From contig NZ_DHDZ01000059.1 in the NCBI RefSeq assembly GCF_002399615.1, positions 151,694 through 157,488 on the forward strand: a DNA stretch of 5,795 nt, in the 5' to 3' direction. The stretch comes from Pedobacter sp. UBA4863 (lineage in GTDB: Bacteria; Bacteroidota; Bacteroidia; Sphingobacteriales; Sphingobacteriaceae). The position numbers and the translations under genes were made by a program. The notes under the pieces were generated by a model. It searched no databases. It was given only the letters and a program-made list of their open reading frames with translations, and was not told the origin of the DNA. Position 1 is the stretch's first letter. Each line of letters starts with the position of its first letter. Of the stretch, positions 1-5,660 are shown one piece after another.

Positions 1-57
1 TCCTGCCAAAATCTCGAAGGCCGTTAGGGCGTACTTGGGAACGGTTGGCGGTGGTTG

Positions 58-85
58 GAGCAAAGAACAAGGAGCAAAGAGCAAG
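58..85. repeat. Short tandem repeat, 2 x 14 nt
   Basis: Two adjacent 14-nt units, GAGCAAAGAACAAG and GAGCAAAGAGCAAG, differ at one base. They lie in the otherwise unassigned stretch 1-120. I recognise no gene there: the frames open across it translate to low-complexity Lys/Arg/Gln-rich peptides with no family resemblance that I can name. The stretch may be the tail of whatever lies left of the window. Confidence 0.7.
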
Positions 86-121
86 GATTGGTTATTCGTT
101 TATAGTTGCTTTAATAGTTAC

Positions 122-175
122 GTCTTTTCGACTGCTTGTTCCGAGTATTCGGAAAGCTGTAAGGAGGAGCAATTT
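122..175. repeat. Degenerate GTCATTTCGA...GAGAAATCT intergenic repeat, copy 1
   Basis: GTCTTTTCGA at 122-131 and GAGCAATTT at 167-175 match, with changes and extra internal bases, the cleaner copy at 3357-3389 (GTCATTTCGA ... GAGAAATCT). Both sit directly left of the roughly 250-bp direct repeat and appear to be its left extension. From memory, such motifs recur in intergenic regions of many Bacteroidota genomes. This copy is diverged. Confidence 0.45.
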
Positions 176-425
176 AAGCTTTTGCTATAATAAAGCTTAT
201 ATGTATGCGCTATTGCTGCCTGTAAATCTTGGGTTTTTAAAATGAATTTAAGTGGCCGCTATGCGAACAATAAACCAAGGGGATATTGGGGACGTTAAAA
301 TAAGCCAATTAGAGCTAAGTTAAAAGTTAAGTCTTACTAACGTTAAAAACAACCAACCTCTCTTAAAAAGGCTTAAATGAAGTTGCATATTGTTAGGTTT
401 TTGCTTTTTTAAAGGGTTGTGCAAC
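176..425 (+). repeat. Long direct repeat, copy 1, ending in an IS right end
   Basis: This segment is about 90% identical by eye to 3390-3643 in the same orientation. The main difference is a short variable patch at about 279-294. It begins with a hairpin, AAGCTTT...AAAGCTT (176-198). It contains a GTTAGG preceded by TT at 390-397, resembling the right edge of the cassette junctions described elsewhere in this annotation. It ends in GTTGTGCAAC (416-425). The last 20 nt (406-425) are the reverse complement, at 18 of 20 positions, of 5658-5677, the start of the IS1182-like element. The simplest reading is the right-hand remnant of a related IS, possibly fused to a junction element. No transposase coding sequence is recognisable. 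This repeat explains most of the gene-free stretch 1-448. Confidence 0.75.
406..425 (+). repeat. Terminal inverted repeat, right end (IRR-like), copy 1
   Basis: The reverse complement of this 20-mer matches 5658-5677 at 18 of 20 positions, including the outermost GTTGCACAAC. It lies exactly 10 nt left of the GTT (436-438) that opens the M48 gene unit. The second copy at 3624-3643 has the same placement. Confidence 0.6.
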
Positions 426-435
426 AGTTACCGAT

Positions 436-2543
436 GTTGTGTGAAGTTTTATTTTTCAAGTTGTCCTATTTGATAGTTTAACAAGTCTAATTTTGTTATA
501 AAATATTTCCTTGACGAAAGGTAGTTATAATCATTTGTTGCAGAGAAAAGTATTTGAAGGTTGTCGTTACAGTATTCCTCGCCATTAAAATATTCCCATT
601 CCTTAGATAGGTAGTTCTCAAAATTCCCTATTGTCTGTTGGGATATTTCGTTTCTTAATGTTTCATCTTTTAGCAGCCTTTTTATTTCCATTTTTAATTT
701 AAGTTCTAAAGGTAGAAGGACTTTAAGATTTTCTCTTATTTGTTCAAATGGAGTTACTACACTTATAAAGCCTGTTACCTCACTAATATTATTGTACAAT
801 GCTACTTTATTATCATATTCTGAATCTTGTTTAAAGAAGTTGATATACTTTTCTTTCAGAATAGTAGCATTACCCTTTTTTAGGGCTTCATTATAAAAGA
901 ACTTATAAATTTTCAAATCGTGTTCCTTTATTCTTTCTCTAATACTGTTTTGCTCTGTTTCTATTTTTGGAATTAAATTCTGGGCTTCGGTTGATTTATA
1001 CTTTTGTCCATCGTAGTCAAAAGATTTTATATCGTATTCCTTATTCGCTATGTTGATCAATAAATTTTTGTCATTTTCAAAAGCAATAAAATCATATACC
1101 GTGTCTATTTTCTCTTTACAGAAAAGCATATCCATTGTTTCTGAAACATTGAAATCAACAATATTATTTACATCAAATTCAATTGGATTTTTATTATCGT
1201 AATAGCTATTATATTCTGTAGGAAAGCTATTCTTATTGAATGTCTGCGAATAATCTGCTTTAAATTTCTCAAAATCTAATGATGTGGTGTTTTCGGCATA
1301 GGTAACTGTTGAAAACATTTTTTCTGTAATTTCTTCTTGTATTTTTTCTTCGTTTTCAAACAGTAGAATTGCAGGCTTTTCAACTTCTGTCTTATGGATA
1401 TTGGTCAATTCTAAAGCCCTTATTCTTTCTTCAATAGTTGGATGAGAAGCCCACTGATTTTTAAAGGTTAATTTTGATTTGTTATACTTACTTAAATCAA
1501 GTTCAGAAACAATCGGTAAATTATTCTTGAACGAAAGATTGTTTTGAGCTGCTAAAAAATTCATCACAAATCCCTGCTCTTTATATATATTTTCACTTTT
1601 GATATTGTCTGGTATTTTTGCATCATAATAGCCTAATACAGCATTATAGGAATGGTCGGCTAAATCCATTCTCAATAAAGATTCTTTTAAAGGCAAATAA
1701 CCTGCAACATTTGCTGCAATTTCGTCTGCGTGAAATTCCATTTCTCTTGACAATGCCATATACCTAATATTTATAAATGCGTACATTTTTTTTAAAACCC
1801 ACTGAATGCCTTGAATTATTTTCACAGCAATGGAAACAAAAATTGAAAAATAACCACTAATATTTGCCCACTTCTGAATCATACTGTCAAACGATTCGTT
1901 GTCGTAAAGCATATTGAAAATGACTTGATTTACATTATAAACATAGCTCCCCACTTTCATGCTTCGTTGTGAAAAATGACCAAATTCGTGGGCTAAGATT
2001 GCCTTAAATTCTTGTTCTGATATGGTGTTCACCAAGCCTAATCCTATTTGCAAATTTTTACGAATTGGAAATATCATACTCCAAAAGTTAGAGTCGTAAA
2101 AAACACAAGCATTTACATCACCTGATAAATAGACCCTTTTAGGAAAGTCGGTCTGCACTTCATTTACAACTTCCTTTATAAAAGAAAACAATTTTGGCTC
2201 TTCAAGTTCAGAAATCTCAACTAAATGACTTCTATCAACTTTATGCTGTTTGAAAAGAAATTTAAACAAAAAAACAAGGATGAAAAAACCTAAACTTGCC
2301 AGACCAACCCCTAATCCAATTGTTATTGCCATAGGTTTTGCTGCGATGAAAGCAATTCCTCCCATGACACAAAGAACTGTCATTCCAATAGCTAAGGATA
2401 AGAGAATTATATATGTAATTATGAACAGGATAATTGCAAAAACTGCTTTACCTGTCATTTTTTTAAAGCTTGAAGATACTTGAACGTTCATAATTTATTC
2501 TTGGTTATTTTTATGGGTAGCGGTCGAAAAAAGTTCACACAAC
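436..2543 (-). other. Cassette-like unit 1 (M48 peptidase)
   Basis: The unit is bounded by an inverted pair: GTTGTGTGAAGTTTT at 436-450 and AAAAGTTCACACAAC at 2529-2543, complementary at 14 of 15 positions. The stop codon of the peptidase (449-451) overlaps the left member. The start codon is 52 nt from the right AAC. The right boundary runs straight into the folded junction 2541-2665. The left boundary is preceded by only 10 nt and then the IS-like right end. That a matched GTT...AAC pair delimits one gene is seen in the sequence. That the unit is or was mobile is inference from its likeness to integron cassettes. Confidence 0.6.
449..2491 (-). CDS. Membrane-bound M48 family zinc metallopeptidase, 680 aa
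   Basis: Predicted inner-membrane zinc endopeptidase of the M48 (Ste24/HtpX-like) family; such enzymes cleave membrane or misfolded proteins. The N-terminus has two hydrophobic segments (about 15-50 and 53-80). The catalytic motif HEFGH is at 168-172 (two His ligands, Glu base). A third hydrophobic stretch spans about 212-235. The third zinc ligand is probably Glu252 in SREMEFHAD (248-256). The family motif SHPTIEERIRAL spans 349-360. All catalytic residues are present, so it looks active. Residues from about 370 to 680 form a hydrophilic extension that I cannot assign; HtpX proteins are only about 290 aa. The start ATG follows an A-rich leader with no Shine-Dalgarno. The gene stands alone, separated from its upstream neighbour by the folded junction at 2541-2665. 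The substrate is unknown, and a stress or defence role is only a guess. Confidence 0.93.
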   Translation of the reverse strand: MNVQVSSSFKKMTGKAVFAIILFIITYIILLSLAIGMTVLCVMGGIAFIAAKPMAITIGLGVGLASLGFFILVFLFKFLFKQHKVDRSHLVEISELEEPKLFSFIKEVVNEVQTDFPKRVYLSGDVNACVFYDSNFWSMIFPIRKNLQIGLGLVNTISEQEFKAILAHEFGHFSQRSMKVGSYVYNVNQVIFNMLYDNESFDSMIQKWANISGYFSIFVSIAVKIIQGIQWVLKKMYAFINIRYMALSREMEFHADEIAANVAGYLPLKESLLRMDLADHSYNAVLGYYDAKIPDNIKSENIYKEQGFVMNFLAAQNNLSFKNNLPIVSELDLSKYNKSKLTFKNQWASHPTIEERIRALELTNIHKTEVEKPAILLFENEEKIQEEITEKMFSTVTYAENTTSLDFEKFKADYSQTFNKNSFPTEYNSYYDNKNPIEFDVNNIVDFNVSETMDMLFCKEKIDTVYDFIAFENDKNLLINIANKEYDIKSFDYDGQKYKSTEAQNLIPKIETEQNSIRERIKEHDLKIYKFFYNEALKKGNATILKEKYINFFKQDSEYDNKVALYNNISEVTGFISVVTPFEQIRENLKVLLPLELKLKMEIKRLLKDETLRNEISQQTIGNFENYLSKEWEYFNGEEYCNDNLQILFSATNDYNYLSSRKYFITKLDLLNYQIGQLEK

Positions 2544-2665
2544 GGTTTGCAGGTTTCAGTTTCGCCCGAAATAGGAGCAGAATGAGAGCCTAAGTACTAA
2601 CTTAAAAATAAATCACTAAAGAACAAAGTTTTGCTTCGCCTGAGGCTTAACTTAAACCTGTTGTT
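2541..2665. repeat. attC-like folded junction A
   Basis: Order on the plus strand: AAC (2541-2543), spacer GGTTTG, arm 2550-2566, loop of 77 nt, arm 2644-2660, TT, GTT (2663-2665). The arms are complementary at 14 of 17 positions. The two sides are asymmetric: six spacer bases on one and two on the other, as in junction B. The loop carries AGTACTAA (2593-2600) and AAAGAAC (2618-2624), also found in junction B with nearly the same spacing. The plan and size (125 nt) resemble integron attC sites (R''-L''-L'-R'). The junction separates the M48 gene from the frameshifted gene. It could alternatively be an unrelated structured intergenic repeat. Confidence 0.7.
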
Positions 2666-3230
2666 ATAAGCCGTTCGTTTTTCTTTTAAATTCTTTCTCA
2701 ATATTTTTTAACTTCAGATAATTTGAAATTGAATGCAATGGTGACTTGGTCTCATAGTTCCCCAAGGTTGTTAAGTTTATTAAAATTTGATTTTCTCCGA
2801 AGAAAACAATTAAGGATTTCCCCCAACTGAATAAACCATTACTTTTTTTACTTCTCAACATATTCACGCCATTATCATTTATTGCTAATTCTGGAAATCT
2901 TTCTTTAAGAATAGCAACAACACAAATCTATCTTTTTCCGAGTTCGAAATTTTAATCTTCAATAATTTATATATGTAATACCAAGAAATTAATAAGAGGA
3001 TATTTACAGAAATTATTATAATTATTCCGACGGGATTGAATGAGTTCTTAGGATTTAACAATAAGAAAGTGGTCATAATCGTCCAACCTCCATAAATACA
3101 GATTTCAAATGCTTTTTCAAGGGAATATTCCCAATTTGGCTTGAATATTAATCGTTCTTTCTGGATGCTTTTTGTAAAGTCTATTCTGAAACTCATTATA
3201 GTTATTCGGAGGTTTTAAATGGCCTGTAAC
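2663..3230 (-). other. Cassette-like unit 2 (frameshifted membrane protein)
   Basis: GTTATAAGCC (2663-2672) on the left faces GGCCTGTAAC (3221-3230) on the right, complementary at 8 of 10 positions. This pair is weaker than those of the other units but sits where expected, 34 nt upstream of the gene's ATG. The stop codon TAA (2664-2666 on the minus strand) lies inside the left boundary. After the right AAC the usual GGTTTG spacer is absent. Confidence 0.4.
2664..3196 (-). pseudogene. Small two-helix membrane protein, interrupted by a frameshift
   Basis: Two consecutive minus-strand frames make one broken gene. The first (3196 down to 2885) starts MSFRIDFTKS and has hydrophobic helices at about 31-47 and 56-78, then ends soon after KISNSEKDRF. 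The second frame, reached near 2913-2925, continues VAILKERFPELAINDNG through MLRSKKSNG and ends KRKTNGL at 2664. Adding one G in the GTGTTGTTG tract restores DRFVVVAILKERFPEL and an uninterrupted protein of about 178 aa. This points to a single-base deletion or a sequencing error. The intact protein would have two membrane helices and a cytoplasmic C-terminal half. I do not recognise the family. The start follows AACTATA with no Shine-Dalgarno. Its stop codon lies in the cassette boundary. If the frameshift is real, the gene is probably inactive. Confidence 0.75.
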
Positions 3231-3356
3231 ATTAAAATATACGCAATATATACAAAATCGACTATACAAAATGCGTATAGCCATGAGCTTAAAAACCCAC
3301 CCCATTCCGGCTTAAGATTTCTAGCATTGCCCATTGCAGCCCCCTTTAAACTCTCC
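3231..3356. other. Unassigned AT-rich stretch with short repeats
   Basis: There is no convincing gene. It holds a 7-bp inverted pair ATACGCA (3239-3245) / TGCGTAT (3272-3278) and a 10-nt direct repeat TATACAAAAT (3249-3258 and 3263-3272). It lies where a folded junction would be expected after unit 2, but it lacks the arms seen in junctions A and B. It may be a junction destroyed by insertion of the repeat to its right. Confidence 0.5.
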
Positions 3357-3389
3357 GTCATTTCGACGACCCGAAAAGAGGAGAAATCT
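3357..3389. repeat. GTCATTTCGA...GAGAAATCT intergenic repeat, copy 2
   Basis: GTCATTTCGA at 3357-3366 and GAGAAATCT at 3381-3389 bracket a short GC-containing centre. From memory, this motif type is widespread in intergenic regions of Bacteroidota genomes. It abuts the left end of direct-repeat copy 2, as its diverged counterpart at 122-175 abuts copy 1, so both probably belong to one larger repeat. Confidence 0.55.
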
Positions 3390-3643
3390 AAGCTTTTGCT
3401 ATACTAAAGCTTGTATGTATGCACTATTACAGCCTGTAAACCTTGGGTTTTTAAATGAATTTAAGTGGCCGCTATGCGAACAATAAATCAAGAGGGAATT
3501 ACTATTGGTAGCGTTAAAATAAGCCGATTAGAGCTACGTTAAAAGTTAAGTTTCACTAACGTTGAAAACAACCAACCTCGCTTAAAGGGGCTTAAATGAA
3601 GTTGCATATTGTTAGGTTTTGCTTTTTTAAAGGGTTGTGCAAC
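3390..3643 (+). repeat. Long direct repeat, copy 2, ending in an IS right end
   Basis: Second copy of 176-425 in the same orientation, with the same opening hairpin AAGCTTT...AAAGCTT (3390-3412), the same TT-GTTAGG (3609-3616) and the same terminal GTTGTGCAAC (3634-3643). It ends 10 nt left of the GTT (3654-3656) that opens the TPR unit, the same distance as copy 1 from the M48 unit. Together with 3231-3389 it fills the gene-free interval 3197-3654. No left IS end is visible near it, so it is a one-ended remnant or a solo element. Confidence 0.75.
3624..3643 (+). repeat. Terminal inverted repeat, right end (IRR-like), copy 2
   Basis: Identical to 406-425 over all 20 bases, and 18 of 20 complementary to the IS left end at 5658-5677. 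Confidence 0.6.
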
Positions 3644-3653
3644 ACTTACGCCT

Positions 3654-4350
3654 GTTACCTGTTGTTTTTATTTTCGTTGTCAATGTATTGTCTATTTGTC
3701 CTTGAGAAATATGAGTTCGTGTCAATATTGGCTGCTATTCTATAATATTTTTCAGCTTCTTCTTTTTTGTTAAGCAGTCCTAAGCTGTAACCCAATTCCA
3801 AGTTTGCATTAAAGTCGTCTGGCTTAATTGTCAATGCAAGTTTATAATCTGAAACTGAAGCTTCATATTGTCCGTCTTTTCGTTTTAATAGCCCTCTTTG
3901 AATTAATGCCAGATAATTGTCTGGCTTAGTCGCTATTTCATTATCTAAACTGTCAAGCTGTTTTTTGAGTAACTTAATTTCGAGTTCCTTATTTGTCTGT
4001 TGTGCTTGGTCTGTTTCCTGTCTCCAATTTTTGAAATCGTGGTTACTTTTTATTGACGTCACAGAAAATGTAACTAAAAGAAAAAGAAATGAAATCCCGG
4101 TTGTCTTTAATATCGCCTTTCCTCTTTTTTTGTCCTTAAACCTCTTTATTGTAAAGCCAATAATTGTCAATGAAATGAGATATAAAAAAGCCAGTCCGAC
4201 TGCATAATAAAACAAAACTCCAACTGAAAACCATTCGTGTCTGTCTGTGTTGTCGTAGAACACGTAAACAATCAATGAACACAGCACAAGTGTCAAACTG
4301 ATTATTGATATTTTTGTTAGTCGTGTCGTCATTTTAAAATAGCAGGTAAC
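3654..4350 (-). other. Cassette-like unit 3 (TPR protein)
   Basis: GTTACCTG (3654-3661) and CAGGTAAC (4343-4350) are perfect complements over 8 nt, with partial matching further in. The gene fills almost the whole unit. The stop codon TAA (3655-3657) is inside the left boundary, and the ATG is only 18 nt from the right AAC. There is little room for a promoter in the unit, so transcription probably enters from junction B or further upstream. Confidence 0.6.
3655..4332 (-). CDS. Membrane-anchored TPR protein, 225 aa
   Basis: The role is unknown; TPR proteins usually act as binding scaffolds. Three hydrophobic helices lie at about 8-26, 36-61 and 75-94. A likely coiled coil follows at about 104-133 (QQTNKELEIKLLKKQLDSL). 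Two tetratricopeptide repeats follow at about 138-171 (RGLLKRKDGQYEASVSDYKL, ending in the typical IKPD) and 172-205 (LELGYSLGLLNKKEEAEKYY). The basic loop KRFKDKKRGK between helices 2 and 3 should be cytoplasmic, which would put the TPR domain in the periplasm. I chose the MTTRLTK start. An ATG nine codons earlier would encode part of the folded junction B (QTVTCYFK) and is less likely. There is no Shine-Dalgarno. The gene is alone between junction B and the repeat copy 2. No specific family beyond TPR is recognised. Confidence 0.85.
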   Translation of the reverse strand: MTTRLTKISIISLTLVLCSLIVYVFYDNTDRHEWFSVGVLFYYAVGLAFLYLISLTIIGFTIKRFKDKKRGKAILKTTGISFLFLLVTFSVTSIKSNHDFKNWRQETDQAQQTNKELEIKLLKKQLDSLDNEIATKPDNYLALIQRGLLKRKDGQYEASVSDYKLALTIKPDDFNANLELGYSLGLLNKKEEAEKYYRIAANIDTNSYFSRTNRQYIDNENKNNR

Positions 4351-4474
4351 GGTTTGCAAATTTGTGCAGAAATGGCATTACTTGCAGAACCATTGTCGCA
4401 CAGTACTAAATTAAGTAAATAACGAAAGAACCAACGTAAACCACCGTCAGCCATTTTTGCACAAATTTGTTGTT
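4348..4474. repeat. attC-like folded junction B
   Basis: AAC (4348-4350), spacer GGTTTG, arm 4357-4376, loop of 73 nt, arm 4450-4469, TT, GTT (4472-4474). The arms are complementary at 19 of 20 positions, with a single mismatch at 4369. The size is 127 nt. The edges (AAC-GGTTTG and TT-GTT) are identical to those of junction A, but the arm sequence is quite different. The loop shares AGTACTAA (4402-4409) and AAAGAAC (4425-4431) with junction A. Conserved edges and loop, variable but paired stems, and left-right asymmetry are the hallmarks of attC recombination sites recognised by shape. It separates the TPR and Trp-rich genes. Confidence 0.78.
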
Positions 4475-5533
4475 AGGTGTAGGTGCGTTTTTTTCTATTC
4501 ATTCCAATTTCTTGTTTCTATCCTGTCTTCTAATTCTTTACTCCACATATCCCAATCTTTTAAATTTTCTAATTTCCATAATTCAAATTCATCCTTCCCC
4601 CCCATATGGTCTTCATTCCAAGCGAGAAGTATTTCGCATTCTCGATTTCTTTGTCTAAATTCTTTCCACCACGCCAATTTAAGTTCTGCCCATTTATTCC
4701 ATAAATCAGGATGTTTTAGAACCCATGACGTCCAAATGTATAAGTCATGTACTTTTATTTTCCAATTTTCAGAATTTTCGCTTTTCCATTTTTCCCATGT
4801 TATTGAGTTTTGTTGTTCCCAAATTTCAAATACATCTTCATCTTCCTTTAAGGAATATGTAGATGCTCCTTTAGAAAGAAAATTACGAATATCTTGTTCA
4901 TTCCATTCTTCTGTAAATGTCATTTTATAAATATTCCATTCTTCCGAATTGTCGGTTTGCCATTCAGTGAAGTAAGAAAAAACTTCAAAAATATCGCTAT
5001 TTTCATCAATTTTAGACCAAATTAAAAATTCTTCAACAATATCTGATTCATATTTGCCTTTTTGAAAACTAAGCCATATATCCTGGTTTTCCATTTTTTC
5101 TTTAGCATCTATTTTTCTTTGATTTAGCCACTTTTTCCATTCCTCAAATTCAGTTATTCTTGAATTATCAATTGAATATGCTCGGATATTTAATTCGAAA
5201 ATCCATTTATCTCGCCATATTTTAGCTTCCTCTGGATTTGATTCTTTCCAAGACTGCAACAGCTCTTCTTCGTCCTTTTCAACTTCTCTTTTAATCCGGT
5301 TTTGATTTCTTCTGAGCTTATCTTCTTTCACTAAATCATCAATATCATCATCTGATAAACTTTCGAGATATTGCTCCCACTCCTCAGATTTTTTGTCTCT
5401 TTCTTCTTGTTTTTGCCATTCTAATTCAGCTTTATTGGCAAGGTAATCTTCCTCGTTTTCCATAATTTAAGTTTTGTTGTCTTGCACAATTAATTTATAG
5501 ATGATTTTCATTCGTCGGACACTTACACCTAAC
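4472..5533 (-). other. Cassette-like unit 4 (Trp-rich protein)
   Basis: GTTAGGTGTAGGTG (4472-4485) and CACTTACACCTAAC (5520-5533) are complementary at 13 of 14 positions. Here the boundary also fits the classical integron core: GTTAGGT is GTTRRRY and ACCTAAC is RYYYAAC. The gene's ATG is about 70 nt from the right AAC and its stop codon about 20 nt from the left GTT. The unit is flanked by junctions B and C. Confidence 0.65.
4495..5463 (-). CDS. Hypothetical Trp/Glu-rich helical protein, 322 aa
   Basis: I do not recognise this gene. The protein has 27 tryptophans in 322 residues (8.4%), several times the usual frequency, and is very rich in Glu and Lys. It has no signal peptide and no membrane helix, so it is probably cytoplasmic. 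The Trp are patterned: W-x7-W-x2-W (or Y)-x7-W occurs at 168/176/Y179/187, 215/223/226/234 and 247/255/258/266. The series 296/304/307 keeps only the first three positions. This 8-3-8 spacing follows an 11-residue periodicity and suggests amphipathic helices with a Trp stripe. The N-terminal 65 residues are highly charged and Trp-poor. The start MENEEDYLAN follows an A/T-rich leader with no Shine-Dalgarno. It is the only gene between junctions B and C. It could be a repeat-built binding protein, but no function can be assigned from sequence alone. Confidence 0.82.
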   Translation of the reverse strand: MENEEDYLANKAELEWQKQEERDKKSEEWEQYLESLSDDDIDDLVKEDKLRRNQNRIKREVEKDEEELLQSWKESNPEEAKIWRDKWIFELNIRAYSIDNSRITEFEEWKKWLNQRKIDAKEKMENQDIWLSFQKGKYESDIVEEFLIWSKIDENSDIFEVFSYFTEWQTDNSEEWNIYKMTFTEEWNEQDIRNFLSKGASTYSLKEDEDVFEIWEQQNSITWEKWKSENSENWKIKVHDLYIWTSWVLKHPDLWNKWAELKLAWWKEFRQRNRECEILLAWNEDHMGGKDEFELWKLENLKDWDMWSKELEDRIETRNWNE

Positions 5534-5660
5534 GTTTCGGGGCTTGTCGAAGGCGGGGATTTTTAACACAAAAGTTCAATAGAATTACTCCCGTTGAACC
5601 TTGCACAAATGTTCAATCGAAGCCGTTCAGCCCTACTTTTGGCAATACCTTGTGCTTGTT
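5531..5660. repeat. attC-like folded junction C (diverged)
   Basis: AAC (5531-5533), spacer GTTTC(G), arm 5539-5558, loop, arm 5631-5650, then GTGC-TT-GTT (5658-5660). The size of 130 nt and the TT-GTT edge match junctions A and B. On the plus strand the arms give 12 Watson-Crick and 5 G-T pairs in 20 positions, weaker than A and B. The loop contains its own inverted pair GTTCAA/TTGAAC (5574-5579 and 5593-5598) and does not show the AGTACTAA block. The right edge coincides with the IS left end. Confidence 0.5.

Noticed and set aside
45..245. Plus-strand open frame of 66 codons
   Set aside because: It runs from low-complexity sequence into the long direct repeat. The peptide resembles no family I know, and the homologous stretch of copy 2 does not keep the same frame open from a start.
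2250..2483. Plus-strand open frame inside the peptidase gene
   Set aside because: Antisense shadow of the N-terminal membrane helices of the M48 gene, with no independent support.
2541..2665. Ordinary rho-independent terminator
   Set aside because: The arms are separated by a loop of over 70 nt and are not followed by a T-run. The same plan recurs at other junctions with conserved edges, unlike terminators.
3117..3305. Minus-strand open frame overlapping the start of the frameshifted membrane gene
   Set aside because: Overlaps the MSFRIDFTKS frame in another frame and crosses the unit boundary. No protein-like features.
3219..3407. Plus-strand open frame of 62 codons
   Set aside because: Lies over short repeats and the GTCATTTCGA-type intergenic repeat. 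Composition is not protein-like.
176..3643. CRISPR array
   Set aside because: Only two long copies, more than 3 kb apart, with no short regularly spaced repeats and no cas genes.
3917..4207. Plus-strand open frame antisense to the TPR gene
   Set aside because: Shadow of the membrane helices and coiled coil on the other strand.
4333..4359. Upstream ATG that would add MQTVTCYFK to the TPR protein
   Set aside because: Those codons lie in the arm and edge of junction B. The downstream MTTRLTK start gives a normal basic N-terminus before the first membrane helix.
4457..4930. Two plus-strand frames rich in Ser, Phe and His opposite the Trp-rich gene
   Set aside because: Reverse complement of Glu/Lys/Trp-rich codons naturally yields Ser/Phe/Leu-rich peptides. 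The frame also starts within junction B.
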